Positions 1 to 9,153 of a stretch of DNA of 64,000 bases are shown here, in pieces; within the stretch, counting starts at the first letter, position 1; every line of letters begins with the position of its first letter. The stretch spans positions 36,708 to 100,707 of the forward strand of contig NZ_ADGX01000008.1 of the NCBI RefSeq assembly GCF_000177675.1, in the 5' to 3' direction. Both the position numbers and the translations under genes were made by a program. The stretch is from Parafrankia sp. EUN1f (GTDB lineage Bacteria > Actinomycetota > Actinomycetes > Frankiales > Frankiaceae). The notes under the pieces were generated by a model that ran no database searches, was not told the origin of the DNA, and saw only the letters and a program-made list of their open reading frames with translations.

Positions 1-720
1 CGAGATCTGGCACGCCAGGATGATCAGGTTGTCGATCGGGCCGTCGGGCGCCAGCTTCAGCGCGCCGAAACCGGTGCCGATGTGCAGGCACATCACCAGG
101 CCGGTGTCCGACAGCGCCTCGAACACCGGCGCCCAGAACTCCAGGTTGTGGTAGCTGGGCAGGCCTTCGAGGTGCGGCAGCTCCGGCATCGTGACGGCGC
201 GGCAGCCCTTGGCGGCGACCCGGCGGATCTCGTTCACCATCAGCTGCGGGTCCCAGGTGGGCAGCAGCGCGAGCGGGATGAACCGGCCCGGGTAGGTGCC
301 GGCCCACTCGTCGATGTGCCAGTTGTTGTACGCCTGGATCATGGTGACGGTGGTGTCGGTCTTGTAGTGGTTGAGGTGCCCGGCCGAGAACCCCGCGAAG
401 GTCGGGAAGCACATCGAGGCCAGGATGCCGTTGCGGTCCATGTCCCGCACCCGGTCATGGATGTCGTACACACCCGGGCGCATCTCCGCGAACCCGGCCG
501 GGTCCTTGCCCCACTCCTCGGCGGGCCAGGAGACGACCGCGTTCAGGCCGCTGACACCGGTGACCCGGCCCTGGTAGATCCACTGGTCGACGCCCTTGTC
601 GTTGCGAACGACATGCGGCGCCTGGTCCGCCAGCTTCGCCGGAACGTGGTTCTTGAACATGTCGGGCGGCTCGACCACGTGGTCGTCGATGCTCACCAGG
701 ATCATGTCGTCGATGTTCAT
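1..720 (-). CDS. Amidohydrolase-family (TIM-barrel) hydrolase, 3' end outside the window
   Basis: Partial gene: the first 240 codons are present and the 3' part runs off the left edge. The protein opens MNIDDMILVSIDDHVVEPPD, the N-terminal metal-site signature of amidohydrolase-2 (ACMSD/resorcylate-decarboxylase-like) proteins. It continues with a long segment resembling that family (an HNWHIDEW-like stretch, an FIPLALLPTWDP strand, and CLHIGTG near the break). These enzymes are metal-dependent hydrolases or decarboxylases of cyclic or aromatic substrates; the substrate cannot be told from this fragment. The ATG start is supported by GAGGAGG a few bases upstream. It is transcribed away from the F420-type reductase at 1157. 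Family sure, substrate unknown. Confidence 0.85.
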   Translation of the reverse strand, partial: MNIDDMILVSIDDHVVEPPDMFKNHVPAKLADQAPHVVRNDKGVDQWIYQGRVTGVSGLNAVVSWPAEEWGKDPAGFAEMRPGVYDIHDRVRDMDRNGILASMCFPTFAGFSAGHLNHYKTDTTVTMIQAYNNWHIDEWAGTYPGRFIPLALLPTWDPQLMVNEIRRVAAKGCRAVTMPELPHLEGLPSYHNLEFWAPVFEALSDTGLVMCLHIGTGFGALKLAPDGPIDNLIILACQIS

Positions 721-1156
721 GGGCCTCCTCGACCTCCCGTACGGGAGTGTGCTCCCGACCACACCATTACTTCTACGCTCTCCGCTTCTGACCGTCTCCG
801 CACAGTCGGCCAGGAAACACGCGAAACCGGCCAGCACCAGCACAAACCCTGCGCCTCGTAGCCGCGTTGCGTCGATGCGTCATGCCAGCCCGGCGCGACG
901 GGGAGCCGACCGATTCCCGTGCCGATCCCCGTCCGGCCGGCCGGCCAGGTCGCCATCCATCTCCAACAGTGACCCACCGTGCGCGCGGGCGCCATCGATC
1001 AGGCGCCGTAAAGGCATCGTCGAGGCGCCGTGCGCCGCGCCCACCACGTGAAGAACGTCGCACGGTGGTGGCCTGGGTCCGGGACGTAACCAGGGTGCTT
1101 TTCTCCGATGATCCCGACACCGCGTCAGGGATCGGCATCCACGCAGAGGCGGGCTG

Positions 1157-1588
1157 ATGAGCAGGAAGATGTACAGCGCGCAGGAGATCAAGGAATTCAT
1201 CGAGGAGTTCCGGGCCAACGGGGGCCGACCTGCGGGCCTCTTCGAGGGCGCCACGCTGCTGCTGCTGGACAGCGGCCCCGAGCCGGACGGGTCACCGCAC
1301 GTGTGCCCGCTGAACTTCTACCCCGACAAGGGCCGCTACTACGTCTTCGCCGCCAACGACGGCGCCGACGAGGATCCCCGCTGGCTGGGCCAGCTGCGGG
1401 CCAACCCCGCCGCCACCATCGAGGTCGACGGCAAGGTCCTGCAGGTGACCGCCGTCGAGCTGCACGGCGGCGAGCGCAGCTCGATCTACGCGCGCCAGGC
1501 CGCCCGCAACCCGCAGTTCGAGCACTTCCAGAATCTGACGTCCCGGGTCATACCGGTCGTCGCGCTCGTCCCCACCAAGGGCGCCTGA
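1157..1588 (+). CDS. F420-dependent nitroreductase/quinone-reductase-like protein
   Basis: A 143-residue split-beta-barrel protein. The centre, HVCPLNFYPDKGRYYVFAAN (residues 50-69) followed by DPRWLGQLRANPAATIEVDG, is the typical core of the deazaflavin (F420H2)-dependent nitroreductase family (Ddn/FGD-like, about 130-150 aa). These are actinobacterial proteins that reduce quinones, nitroaromatics or similar compounds. Length is normal for the family. The N terminus carries an acidic helix (YSAQEIKEFIEEF). It stands alone, facing away from the amidohydrolase, so there is no operon clue to a substrate. Family assignment is firm; the physiological substrate is unknown. Confidence 0.8.
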   Translation: MSRKMYSAQEIKEFIEEFRANGGRPAGLFEGATLLLLDSGPEPDGSPHVCPLNFYPDKGRYYVFAANDGADEDPRWLGQLRANPAATIEVDGKVLQVTAVELHGGERSSIYARQAARNPQFEHFQNLTSRVIPVVALVPTKGA

Positions 1589-1609
1589 CCGGACGGCGGC
1601 TCCGCCCAG

Positions 1610-1654
1610 CTCCACGCGAGAACCAGCTCCACGCGAGAACCAGCTCCACTCCGG
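1610..1654. repeat. Short tandem repeat downstream of the reductase gene
   Basis: A unit of about 17 bases (core AGCTCCACGCGAGAACC) is repeated in tandem two to three times, the last copy diverging. It lies just after the stop codon of the reductase gene. It may be a slippage product or part of a transcript end; no function is evident. Confidence 0.6.
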
Positions 1655-1790
1655 AACCGGCTCCACACCGAATCCGGTGCCCCGTCAGCTTCGGCGGGGC
1701 ACCGCACCTGGACGCGACGTCGACAGCACATGCGTGTCGCACGACACATGCACTGTGCACAGCACCTGCTCCCTGCGCTAGTCATGCATA

Positions 1791-2021
1791 GTGCACATCT
1801 GCGCACAAGCATCGCGCCCATCGGTCAAGGTCACACGAACGGAGCCGGTCCCGGCGGAGAACGGCATCCGGGTGTGCCTGGCGATCTGTGCCGGCAGCGC
1901 GGCCCTGGCCGCGCTCGTGGAGCTCGCCATCCCGAGGCTGCAAGCCCCCGTCCCGGCCGCCACCCCGGCTTCCGCCCCGGCGGCGGCTCCAGTGGCTGCG
2001 CCTGCTCCGATCACCCGTTAA
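1791..2021 (+). CDS. Possible small membrane protein with Pro/Ala-rich tail
   Basis: A 76-codon open frame whose middle (IRVCLAICAGSAALAALVEL) would make one membrane segment, followed by a low-complexity PAATPASAPAAAPVAAPAP tail. Nothing here matches a family I know. An overlapping minus-strand frame of equal length is also open, so this may be chance in high-GC DNA. Support is limited to composition and position 90 bp before the MarR gene. Confidence 0.25.
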   Translation: MHICAQASRPSVKVTRTEPVPAENGIRVCLAICAGSAALAALVELAIPRLQAPVPAATPASAPAAAPVAAPAPITR

Positions 2022-2114
2022 GCGGCGCATTGAATCGCCTGTGAAGCGGCACATTGATAGGAAGGCGGCACACCTGCGGGTGGCCTGTCTGTCAGCCGAA
2101 GGAGGAGACGGGAA

Positions 2115-2594
2115 TTGAGTGAACGGGAGATCGCCCAGCTCGAACACGAGCTTGTGCTCCTGACGCGTCACCCATCCATGGGAGCGTTCGCCGGTGGCTG
2201 GGACCCGGGCAGCCAACAGCTGGAGCGCAGTGCATATCTCCTGATGGGCCGGCTCGAGAGCGCGGGCCCCCAGTCCATCGGGCAGCTGGCCGAGACCTTC
2301 CGGCTCAACGCCTCCACCGTGAACCGGCAGACCGCGGCCATGCTGCGCGCCGGGCTCGTCGAGCGCATCCTCGACCCCGCCGGTGGCATGGCGCGAATGT
2401 TCCGGCTCACCCCGTACGGCAGGGAGCGGCTGGACCAGCACCGCTCGTGGTCGGTACGCGGCCTGGAGCGCGTCCTCACCGACTGGGACCCCACCGAGAT
2501 CAGCGAACTCGTCCGGTCGTTGAGCCGCCTCAACCGCAGCATCCAGCACCGGATCGAGAACCCGATGCCCGAGAAAGTGAACGCGGCGAGGTAA
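2115..2594 (+). CDS. MarR-family winged-helix transcriptional regulator
   Basis: A 159-residue DNA-binding repressor or activator of the MarR type. The winged helix is clear: an N-terminal dimer helix, then SIGQLAETFRLNASTVNRQT as the helix-turn-helix (about residues 55-75), a wing ending in FRLTPYGRERL, and a C-terminal dimer helix. Length is normal. The start is a TTG at 2115, chosen because GGAGGAGA sits seven bases upstream and no ATG or GTG fits better. MarR proteins usually sense small phenolic ligands and control a neighbouring gene; here the closest divergent or downstream target is not obvious. The downstream gene is convergent. Confidence 0.85.
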   Translation: MSEREIAQLEHELVLLTRHPSMGAFAGGWDPGSQQLERSAYLLMGRLESAGPQSIGQLAETFRLNASTVNRQTAAMLRAGLVERILDPAGGMARMFRLTPYGRERLDQHRSWSVRGLERVLTDWDPTEISELVRSLSRLNRSIQHRIENPMPEKVNAAR

Positions 2595-2752
2595 GCAGGC
2601 GGGCAGCACCGGCCACGCTCAGGCCCGGTGCGGCCGGACCACCCGGCGGCGCAGATCCTCATCCCAGCGGGGAAGGATCTACGTTCGCGCGCCAGAGGGC
2701 ATTTCAGGTGCTGGAATCCACCAACCGTGGCCGGCTGCGCGCCCTCCACACC

Positions 2753-4054
2753 TCAGAGTGCGGGCGAGGCAAGAGAGGGATCCGCCCCGCTGGCGACCCT
2801 GCGTAGTGGCTGGCTGCCGCCGCCGCCGCCGTACCAGTCCAGACAGAAGACTGTCGCGTCGTCGGCCAGGTCGTTCTTCGTGGCCCGCAGGACCCTGCTG
2901 GTGAGATCTTGGACGAGCTCCCTTGGATGCAGGTCCCGTGTCTCAACGAGCGCGGCGGGCAGATCGACTCGTGCGGCGTTGCGTTCCATCATGCCGTCGG
3001 TGACCAACAGCAGCCGGTCTCCGGGAACGAGCAGAAAACCGTGGATGCTGTAACGCCCATCCTCGAACATGCCAAACGGAGGATCCGCCGGGAAGGAAAG
3101 CACCTGTACATGACCTTCCCGCAGCAGATAGAACGGCACATGCCCCGCGTTCACCACCGCGGCGGCACCGGAGAGCAGATCGACCTGCAGCAACAGGCCG
3201 GTGACGAACTGGTCGGAGCTGATCTGCGCGGCCATCATCGTGTTCGCACGTGTGACCTGCTCGGCGAGATCTCCACCTCGGCGACGGACGTTACGCAGGC
3301 TGCTGACCAGAAGGGTCGCCAGCAGCGCCGCGGTCAACCCATGCCCCATCGCATCGGTCAGTGACACATCCAGCCGGGAACGCTCGAAGCTGTAGTCAAA
3401 GGTGTCGCCCGCCACCGCCCCAGCGGGCTCCAGCCAGCCTGCCACTGTCACCTGGGCGCCCTCACAGGTGAACGACTCCGGTAGCAGCCGACGCTGAATC
3501 TCCGCGGCCAAGCCCAGCGGGACGGAACGCTGACCCCACTCGAACAGATCCGTATAGCGCCGACTGGTTATCACAATGTAGGCCAGCGCATGCCCGACGG
3601 TAGCCACGGCATCGATTGCATCGGCGGAGGAGCCTGCGGGCAGCCGAGCCTCCAGCACCCCGATCGCCTCACCCCGGGCCGTGACGGGAACCCATACGTG
3701 CGTACTGGACTCACAATGATCAACCTGTACCCGTTGAGTTCGCATCACCCGCCCCTCAACAGTGCCCTCCACCGGCACCCGCTCCGTCGTGTCGTCGTCC
3801 GCATGTCGACGCCTCTGGGCCAACCGTGCCAGGTAACCGCCCGCATAGTCCGCGATCAGAAAGGAGACCTCCAGCGCGCCGATCGTCCGGGCCAGCTCAC
3901 CGGCCACCGCCTGCACAACATCGGCAGGAGCAGCACGCTCTACCGCTGTCAGCAGCTCCCGCAAGTCGATCGACCCGGACAGCAACACACCCCCTATGAT
4001 ATCCACCACCGAGGATTTTGGCCCGCCCGACCACGCCGACCCCCGGAACGGCAC
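2753..4054 (-). CDS. GAF-SpoIIE (PP2C-type) serine/threonine phosphatase
   Basis: A 433-residue regulatory phosphatase of the RsbU/SpoIIE class, which in actinobacteria dephosphorylates anti-anti-sigma factors. Residues about 30-170 form a GAF-like sensor domain (LARTIGALEVSFLIADYAGG and VWVPVTARGEAIGVLEARLP). Residues about 190-410 form the PP2C-like domain with its metal-binding motifs: AGDTFDY (usually GGDFYD), DAMGHG, NAGHVPFY, VTDGMMER and a final DDATVF. The first aspartate motif is slightly divergent but keeps the acidic residue. The start is a GTG; a second GTG about 15 codons in (VVDIIGG) is a possible alternative. It is monocistronic and points toward the MarR gene. The partner anti-sigma system is not in this window. 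Confidence 0.88.
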   Translation of the reverse strand: MPFRGSAWSGGPKSSVVDIIGGVLLSGSIDLRELLTAVERAAPADVVQAVAGELARTIGALEVSFLIADYAGGYLARLAQRRRHADDDTTERVPVEGTVEGRVMRTQRVQVDHCESSTHVWVPVTARGEAIGVLEARLPAGSSADAIDAVATVGHALAYIVITSRRYTDLFEWGQRSVPLGLAAEIQRRLLPESFTCEGAQVTVAGWLEPAGAVAGDTFDYSFERSRLDVSLTDAMGHGLTAALLATLLVSSLRNVRRRGGDLAEQVTRANTMMAAQISSDQFVTGLLLQVDLLSGAAAVVNAGHVPFYLLREGHVQVLSFPADPPFGMFEDGRYSIHGFLLVPGDRLLLVTDGMMERNAARVDLPAALVETRDLHPRELVQDLTSRVLRATKNDLADDATVFCLDWYGGGGGSQPLRRVASGADPSLASPAL

Positions 4055-4226
4055 GCATCAACCTGGAAGTGATATCTCTGTCGCTTTCCGTATTTCGGTG
4101 CAGAAATAGACAAGAAAATCATTTCCTGTAATGGACGAGGATACTTCCACTATTTCCGTCAGTCGCACCGGTCACCAGCAGTGGTTGGTGAGCCGCCGGG
4201 CCTATTTGGTTCCGGGGCGGATTCGT

Positions 4227-5831
4227 TCAGGGCGGAGGAAGCGCACCTTCCTCGTGGTCGAGTTCGTTTTCGAGGTGGCGGAGGGAGATGTCGGAAAGCT
4301 GCCCGGAGTCCCGCCAGAGCTGAAGCTCGTCACGCTCGGCCTCAATCATCGCCCGTCGGACGCGGCCAAACGTGTCTGTCGGGCTCTCGGGGAGAATCTG
4401 CTCGTCGGAAGGGGCGTTCAACGCCTTCAGGCTGTCCTCGCTGCGTTGTTTCCGGTCCTCCGCGGCTCTGCTGAGCCGCTCGACGAGAACGTCGGGAATC
4501 GGCTCGTGCGCCTGCAGGGACCTGAGCGTTCGCAGGCCGGCCTCGGCCGCCGCGGCCCGGGCCCGGGCGCGCTGGCGCCGGCCCTCGTCGGCGTCGGGCC
4601 GCACTCCCAGCCGCCGTAGCAGCGGCCCGAAGGTCAGGCCCTGCCCGACGAGGGTGAGCAGGACGGTGCTGTAGGCGCAGAACAGCAGCAGGTCGCGGTG
4701 TGGGAATGCGACGGCGTCGGTGGACAGCGGCAGCGCGAACACGGCGGCGAGCGAGATCACGCCCCGCATACCGGACCAGGAAAGTGCCACGAGCTCACGG
4801 CCGGACAGGTGAGGGTGCGGAGAGAGGAATCGAAGCCGCGTCGGCAGCAGGGCGGGGAGCAGCAGCCAGAACACTCGGGTCAGGAGCACCCCGCCGATCG
4901 TCACCGCGGCGGCGGCCAGAACAGTGCCCACGGAATAGTCCGCGATGGCGGGAACGACGGCGACGAACTGCTGGCCGATGAGGAGGAATACGAATCCTTC
5001 GAGCAGGAGGTCCACCAGGCGCCAAACCGCGAGGGCGTGCAGCCGGGCAGCGCCGGAGAGCAGTTGCCGGGACTGGTGGCCCAGGACGAGCCCAGCGGTG
5101 GCGACGGCGAGGACACCGGAGGCGTGCATGGCCTCGGCCGGCAGGTAGGCAGCGAAAGGGGTCGCCAGGGAGACCGCGGTCTCGGCGACCGGCTCCTCGA
5201 TCCGGCGCCGCAGCTGCCCGATGAGCCAGGCGACGGCGATCCCCCCGACGAAACCGCCAAACACAGCGGCCAGGAACCGTCCGATGACGAACGGGACGTC
5301 GAACGGGACGTCGAACGGACCGTTGACGACCGCGGCGACCGCCACCGTGTACAAGGTCAGCGCCGTCGCGTCGTTGAGCAGGCTTTCGCCCTCGATGACG
5401 GTGCGCAGCCTGTCCGGCAGGCCGACGCGTCGTCCGATGGACAGAGCCGACACGGCGTCCGGGGGCGCCAGCGCCGCGCCAAGGGCGCAGGCTGCGGCGA
5501 ATGGCAGACCCGGTACCACCGCCACCAGCAGGCCGCCGACGACGAGCGTGGTAGCAACGACGAGCAGGACGGACAGCGAGATCACCGCCCGCCGATTCGC
5601 CCGGATCTCCAGCAGGCTCGCGCCCAGCGCGGCGGAGAACAGCAACGGCGGGATGACCAGCACCAGGATGATGTCGGGTTCAAGCCGCAGGTCCGGGCCG
5701 GGCAGCAGCGTGTAGACGGCGCTGGCGCCGACAAGGAGCACCGGGGCTGGGAGACCGAACCGGCGCGCGGCCAAGGCCGCCCCCACCACGAGGGCCATCG
5801 CGAGCAGGCCGAACGCTATCCCGTCGAGCAT
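4227..5831 (-). CDS. CPA1-family Na+/H+ antiporter
   Basis: A 534-residue cation/proton antiporter of the inner membrane. About 12 hydrophobic segments occupy residues 1-400. Family signatures are LAPPDAVSALSIGRRVGLP and EGESLLNDATALTLY (the conserved ion-binding aspartates and the substrate-path segment) and LSWSGMRGVISLAAVFALP. The C terminus (400-534) is a charged cytosolic helical tail, as in bacterial CPA1 proteins (TIGR00831 type). An internal VPFDVPFDVPF repeat lies in a loop near residue 175. It exchanges Na+ (or K+) for H+ for pH and salt homeostasis. A small HTH gene lies 54 bp upstream on the same strand and may be co-transcribed. Confidence 0.9.
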   Translation of the reverse strand: MLDGIAFGLLAMALVVGAALAARRFGLPAPVLLVGASAVYTLLPGPDLRLEPDIILVLVIPPLLFSAALGASLLEIRANRRAVISLSVLLVVATTLVVGGLLVAVVPGLPFAAACALGAALAPPDAVSALSIGRRVGLPDRLRTVIEGESLLNDATALTLYTVAVAAVVNGPFDVPFDVPFVIGRFLAAVFGGFVGGIAVAWLIGQLRRRIEEPVAETAVSLATPFAAYLPAEAMHASGVLAVATAGLVLGHQSRQLLSGAARLHALAVWRLVDLLLEGFVFLLIGQQFVAVVPAIADYSVGTVLAAAAVTIGGVLLTRVFWLLLPALLPTRLRFLSPHPHLSGRELVALSWSGMRGVISLAAVFALPLSTDAVAFPHRDLLLFCAYSTVLLTLVGQGLTFGPLLRRLGVRPDADEGRRQRARARAAAAEAGLRTLRSLQAHEPIPDVLVERLSRAAEDRKQRSEDSLKALNAPSDEQILPESPTDTFGRVRRAMIEAERDELQLWRDSGQLSDISLRHLENELDHEEGALPPP

Positions 5832-5885
5832 GCTTCACGTTTGATCGGACACGGATGCACACGCGGGCAGGAGACGGCGGCTCGG

Positions 5886-6074
5886 TCAGTAGTCAGGCTG
5901 GCGGCCCTCCAGAAGCCAGGTCTCGATGTCACTCACCCGCCACAGATCAAAATACGGCGCCGAATGAACCGGCCTGGGAAAATCCGCCCGGAGACACAGC
6001 CGCCTGGCCCGTTCCGCCGAAATAGCCAACCGGTGGGCGATGCCCGCGGTCGTCAACAGATCATTACCCACCAT
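5886..6074 (-). CDS. Small helix-turn-helix (MerR/excisionase-like) protein
   Basis: A 62-residue protein with the look of a MerR/AlpA-type DNA-binding domain. LLTTAGIAHRLAISAERARRL is the helix-turn-helix and YFDLWRVSDIETWLLEG is the wing and closing helix. There is no effector domain. It sits 54 bp upstream of the antiporter gene on the same strand, so it could regulate or simply travel with it. The ribosome-binding site is weak. The fold is likely; the role is unknown. Confidence 0.55.
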   Translation of the reverse strand: MVGNDLLTTAGIAHRLAISAERARRLCLRADFPRPVHSAPYFDLWRVSDIETWLLEGRQPDY

Positions 6075-6320
6075 ACCGCCATGCTACGCGAGAACTCTCC
6101 CAAGCCGTGGATGCGTCGCCCCGGGCTTCCACGGCGCCGAAGCGATCCCGGGCCACTGCGTCGGCTTCGCGGATGTCTTTCCCGGTGTCTTCCCATCAGT
6201 ATGGTCGACGAGGCGGAGGTGGGGTTACCGTGTAACCTGCCAGCTGGCGGGCCCGAATATGCCCTCGCCGAAATCGGTGGCAAATTCCATCAACCGCCCG
6301 CCCGCGACACGAGGAGAGTG

Positions 6321-7397
6321 ATGCTGGGCATCAGGGGGCTCCTCGGCGCCGTCGCGGACACCATGACATGTCCACTGAGACCGGACGACTACTGGGCGAT
6401 AATTAATCCGCTATGGTCACGGCGCGAGCTGTCCGGGCGTGTCGCGAAGATTATCCCGGAGACGTCCGACACCTCGACGGTCGTTGTCCGGCCCGGGCGG
6501 GGCTGGCGAGGGGGCCTGGCGGGTCAGCACGTCAGTGTCGGCGTGAGCATCGAGTGCGTGTGGCATCGGCGGACCTTCTCACTGTCGTCTCCGCCCGGCC
6601 GCCCGGATGGCCTCATCGCCCTCACGGTGAAAGCCAGGCCGGATGGTCTGGTGTCCCGGCATATCGTGCACGGGCTTCGCCCGGGCCAGATCCTTCGGCT
6701 CGGGCACCCTTCGGGACGGTTCGTGCTGCCAGACGCGCCGCCGGCCCGCCTGCTCTTCGTGACCGCCGGCAGCGGGATCACTCCGGTGATGTCGATGCTC
6801 CGGCACCTCGCCGAGGGCGGGGCGATGCCCGACGTCTTCCTCGCGCATTCTGCGCGGAACGCGTCGGAGGTCATCTTCGGTGCGGAACTTCGCCGGATGG
6901 CGGCCCGCTTCCCAACGATGAGCCTGTATGAGCACCACACCCGCCCGACCGACGGCCGGCCCGTGGCGCGGCTGACGATGGCCGGGCTTTCCGCGATCTG
7001 CACCGACCTCCCGGAGCGGCTGGCCTGGGTGTGCGGGCCACGCGGGATGATCGACGATGCCGAGTCGTACTGGCGGGAGTCCGGCATCGGCGATCGACTG
7101 GTCACGGAGAGATTCCATCCGGTGACATTCCCCGGCGGGCAGGGAGGGCGGGTGCGCTTCGCCCGGAGCAGTCGGGAGACGACCGTGAGCGGGGATACCT
7201 CATTGCTGATCGCGGGTGAGGACGCGGGCGTCATCATGCCCAGCGGCTGCCGGATGGGTGTCTGCCACAGCTGTCTCGCTCCGCTTGTCAGGGGCCAGGT
7301 CCGCAATCTGCGCACCGGCGAGGAGCACGGCATTCCGGGCGATCTCATCCCGACCTGTGTGTCCGCTCCGGCCCGCGACGTCGACATCGATCTGTGA
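6321..7397 (+). CDS. Ferredoxin reductase-type electron transfer protein with C-terminal 2Fe-2S domain
   Basis: A 358-residue fusion of an oxidoreductase of the ferredoxin-NADP reductase superfamily with a plant-type ferredoxin. Residues about 40-140 bind FAD (HRRTFSLSSPP is the RxxS flavin motif). Residues 150-255 bind the nicotinamide cofactor (LFVTAGSGITPVMSMLRHL and WVCGPRGMID). The C terminus holds the cluster ligands SGCRMGVCHSC and a distant PTC. It matches the partner of mycobacterial membrane desaturases (Rv3230c/DesA3 arrangement). The open frame continues far upstream, but ATG 6321 is chosen because GAGGAGAG precedes it. The desaturase gene begins 10 bp after its stop, so the pair is an operon. 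Confidence 0.88.
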   Translation: MLGIRGLLGAVADTMTCPLRPDDYWAIINPLWSRRELSGRVAKIIPETSDTSTVVVRPGRGWRGGLAGQHVSVGVSIECVWHRRTFSLSSPPGRPDGLIALTVKARPDGLVSRHIVHGLRPGQILRLGHPSGRFVLPDAPPARLLFVTAGSGITPVMSMLRHLAEGGAMPDVFLAHSARNASEVIFGAELRRMAARFPTMSLYEHHTRPTDGRPVARLTMAGLSAICTDLPERLAWVCGPRGMIDDAESYWRESGIGDRLVTERFHPVTFPGGQGGRVRFARSSRETTVSGDTSLLIAGEDAGVIMPSGCRMGVCHSCLAPLVRGQVRNLRTGEEHGIPGDLIPTCVSAPARDVDIDL

Positions 7398-7407
7398 GGA
7401 GCGACGG

Positions 7408-8514
7408 ATGGCAGCATCGACCCACCTCAGCGCCGGTGACATCGAGGAACTCGGCGAGGAGCTCGACCGCCTTCGCGCGGAGGTCCTCGCGAGCAGGGGA
7501 GAGGACGACGCCCGGTACATCCGACGGGTGATCGCGGCGCAACGCGGACTGGAGGCCGGCGGCCGACTGGTAATGCTCGCCTCCCTGCTTCCGCCGGCAT
7601 GGCTGGCCGGTACGGCGATGCTCACCCTCGCCAAGATTCTTGAGAACATGGAGATCGGGCACAACGTCCTGCACGGGCAGTGGGACTGGATGCGCGACCC
7701 GCAGATACACTCCACCACCTGGGAATGGGATTCGGCGTCTCCCGCTGCCCAGTGGAAATATTCGCACAACTATGTTCACCATACCTACACGAACGTTCTC
7801 GGGCGAGATCGGGACCTCGGGTACAGTATGCTCAGGGTGACTCCCGAGCAGCCGTGGCACCCCATCTACCTGGCGCAGCCGCTGTACAACCTGGCGCTCG
7901 CGGTGGTCTTCGAGTGGGGAATCGCCCTCTACGATGTCGAGATCGAAAAGGCCTGGCGTCGAGAAAAGGACCTCGGCGAGACCCTGAATCACCTCGGCAG
8001 CGCTCTCATGAAGGTCTTCCGCCAGGGCAGAAAAGATTACGTCGTATTTCCGCTGCTCGCCGGACCGGCGTTTCTCCCCGTACTGCTCGGCAACCTCACC
8101 GCGAACATCTCCAGGAATATCTGGGCGCATACCATCATCTTCTGCGGCCATTTTCCCGGCGGCACCAGGACCTTCACCGAGGAGGAGATCGAAGGCGAGA
8201 GCCGAGCGGAGTGGTACCTGCGGCAGCTGCTTGGATCCGCGAACATCAACGGCCCAGCGGTGCTTCACCTCCTCAGCGGTAACCTCAGCCACCAGATCGA
8301 GCACCACCTCTTTCCCGACCTGCCCAGCAATCGGTACGCGCAGATCGCCCCTCAGGTCCGCGACCTGTGCGAGCGGTTCGGCCTCCCGTACACGACCGGC
8401 TCGCTTCCCCGGCAGACCGCGAACGTCTGGAGACGCATCCTGCGTCTGGCGCTACCCGGGGCCACTCGGCCCACGGCAGGCGAGACCTCGTCGGAGCCGG
8501 TCACCTCCACCTGA
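7408..8514 (+). CDS. Membrane fatty acid desaturase
   Basis: A 368-residue di-iron membrane desaturase. The three histidine boxes are present and in order: GHNVLH (about residue 79), HNYVHH (about 116) and HQIEHH (about 294). Hydrophobic segments lie at 55-75, 150-175 and 215-250. It most likely introduces a double bond into an acyl-CoA (stearoyl-CoA delta-9 type), with electrons from the adjacent reductase; substrate and position are inference from that pairing. GAGGAG overlaps the reductase stop and lies six bases before the ATG, indicating coupled translation. The C-terminal 25 residues are polar and variable. Confidence 0.9.
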   Translation: MAASTHLSAGDIEELGEELDRLRAEVLASRGEDDARYIRRVIAAQRGLEAGGRLVMLASLLPPAWLAGTAMLTLAKILENMEIGHNVLHGQWDWMRDPQIHSTTWEWDSASPAAQWKYSHNYVHHTYTNVLGRDRDLGYSMLRVTPEQPWHPIYLAQPLYNLALAVVFEWGIALYDVEIEKAWRREKDLGETLNHLGSALMKVFRQGRKDYVVFPLLAGPAFLPVLLGNLTANISRNIWAHTIIFCGHFPGGTRTFTEEEIEGESRAEWYLRQLLGSANINGPAVLHLLSGNLSHQIEHHLFPDLPSNRYAQIAPQVRDLCERFGLPYTTGSLPRQTANVWRRILRLALPGATRPTAGETSSEPVTST

Positions 8515-8704
8515 GCCGCGTGTGCCGTGTGCCGGCGCCGCCTGGCCAGAGCTCCCACGTGATGGCCGCTCTGGGGCTGAGCAGCCAGAGGGATCCGTGG
8601 AGAACTTCCTCGGCGGAGCCCCCGCGGACAAGCCTGGCCAAGGGCGCAGCTGGAAGCCTTGGCTACACATCTGGCTACACAATGCTCAACTTCACCCCCG
8701 CCAG

Positions 8705-8721
8705 GTCGGGCAAAGCCCGAC
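8705..8721 (+). terminator. Short GC hairpin downstream of the desaturase operon
   Basis: GTCGGGC AAA GCCCGAC is a perfect 7-bp stem with a 3-base loop, 190 bp after the desaturase stop. There is no T-run, so termination is only suggested by shape and place. Confidence 0.4.
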
Positions 8722-9007
8722 GCTTGGGGGTCCGGGGGTCGCCCCCCGGGCAGACATCACAACCACGGCGAAGCCGGCCAGTCGCCGGCGAGCAGTCGAC
8801 GAGTGGACAAAACCGTCCACAATACGAACCACTACCCGAACATCGTTGCGCCGCTCATATCGCTCGACACCTGAACATCCCAGGCCGCCTACCTGCGGCT
8901 TCGTGCCGCTGAACCCGTTATGGCGACCCGCAGCCACACTGCCAGGCGCGCGCCCACGCCAGGCCGCCGTGTCAAAACAAGGCGGAAACGGGCACGGCAT
9001 CAGGTCG

Positions 9008-9037
9008 GGCAGGTGGGCGCGTGACCGCCCACCTGCC
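9008..9037. terminator. Perfect 12-bp hairpin, likely bidirectional terminator
   Basis: GGCAGGTGGGCG and its exact complement CGCCCACCTGCC flank a 6-base loop. It sits between the ends of convergent genes, where it could stop transcription from both sides. There is no T-tract, as is common in actinobacteria. Confidence 0.55.
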
Positions 9038-9153
9038 CTCCTGCCGGGTCACCACGTTGGACATCATCAGCGAGAGATCGACCGGGGCTGCGGCCATTGC
9101 GGCTGCGTGCTGAGCATCACGTTTCGCTGCTGCGGCCCCGGCATGCCCGGCGG

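Larger units (their letters stand above)
8515..9153. other. Gene-free gap between convergent genes
   Basis: About 640 bases between the convergent desaturase and SHOCT genes. I see no credible gene: all open frames here are arginine- or proline-rich and of shadow composition. It holds two inverted repeats, listed separately (8705-8721 and 9008-9037). Confidence 0.6.

Noticed and set aside
4698..6320. Open frame running 540 codons upstream of the ferredoxin-reductase start
   Set aside because: This part is antisense to the Na+/H+ antiporter gene and has shadow composition; the reductase begins at 6321 with a ribosome-binding site.
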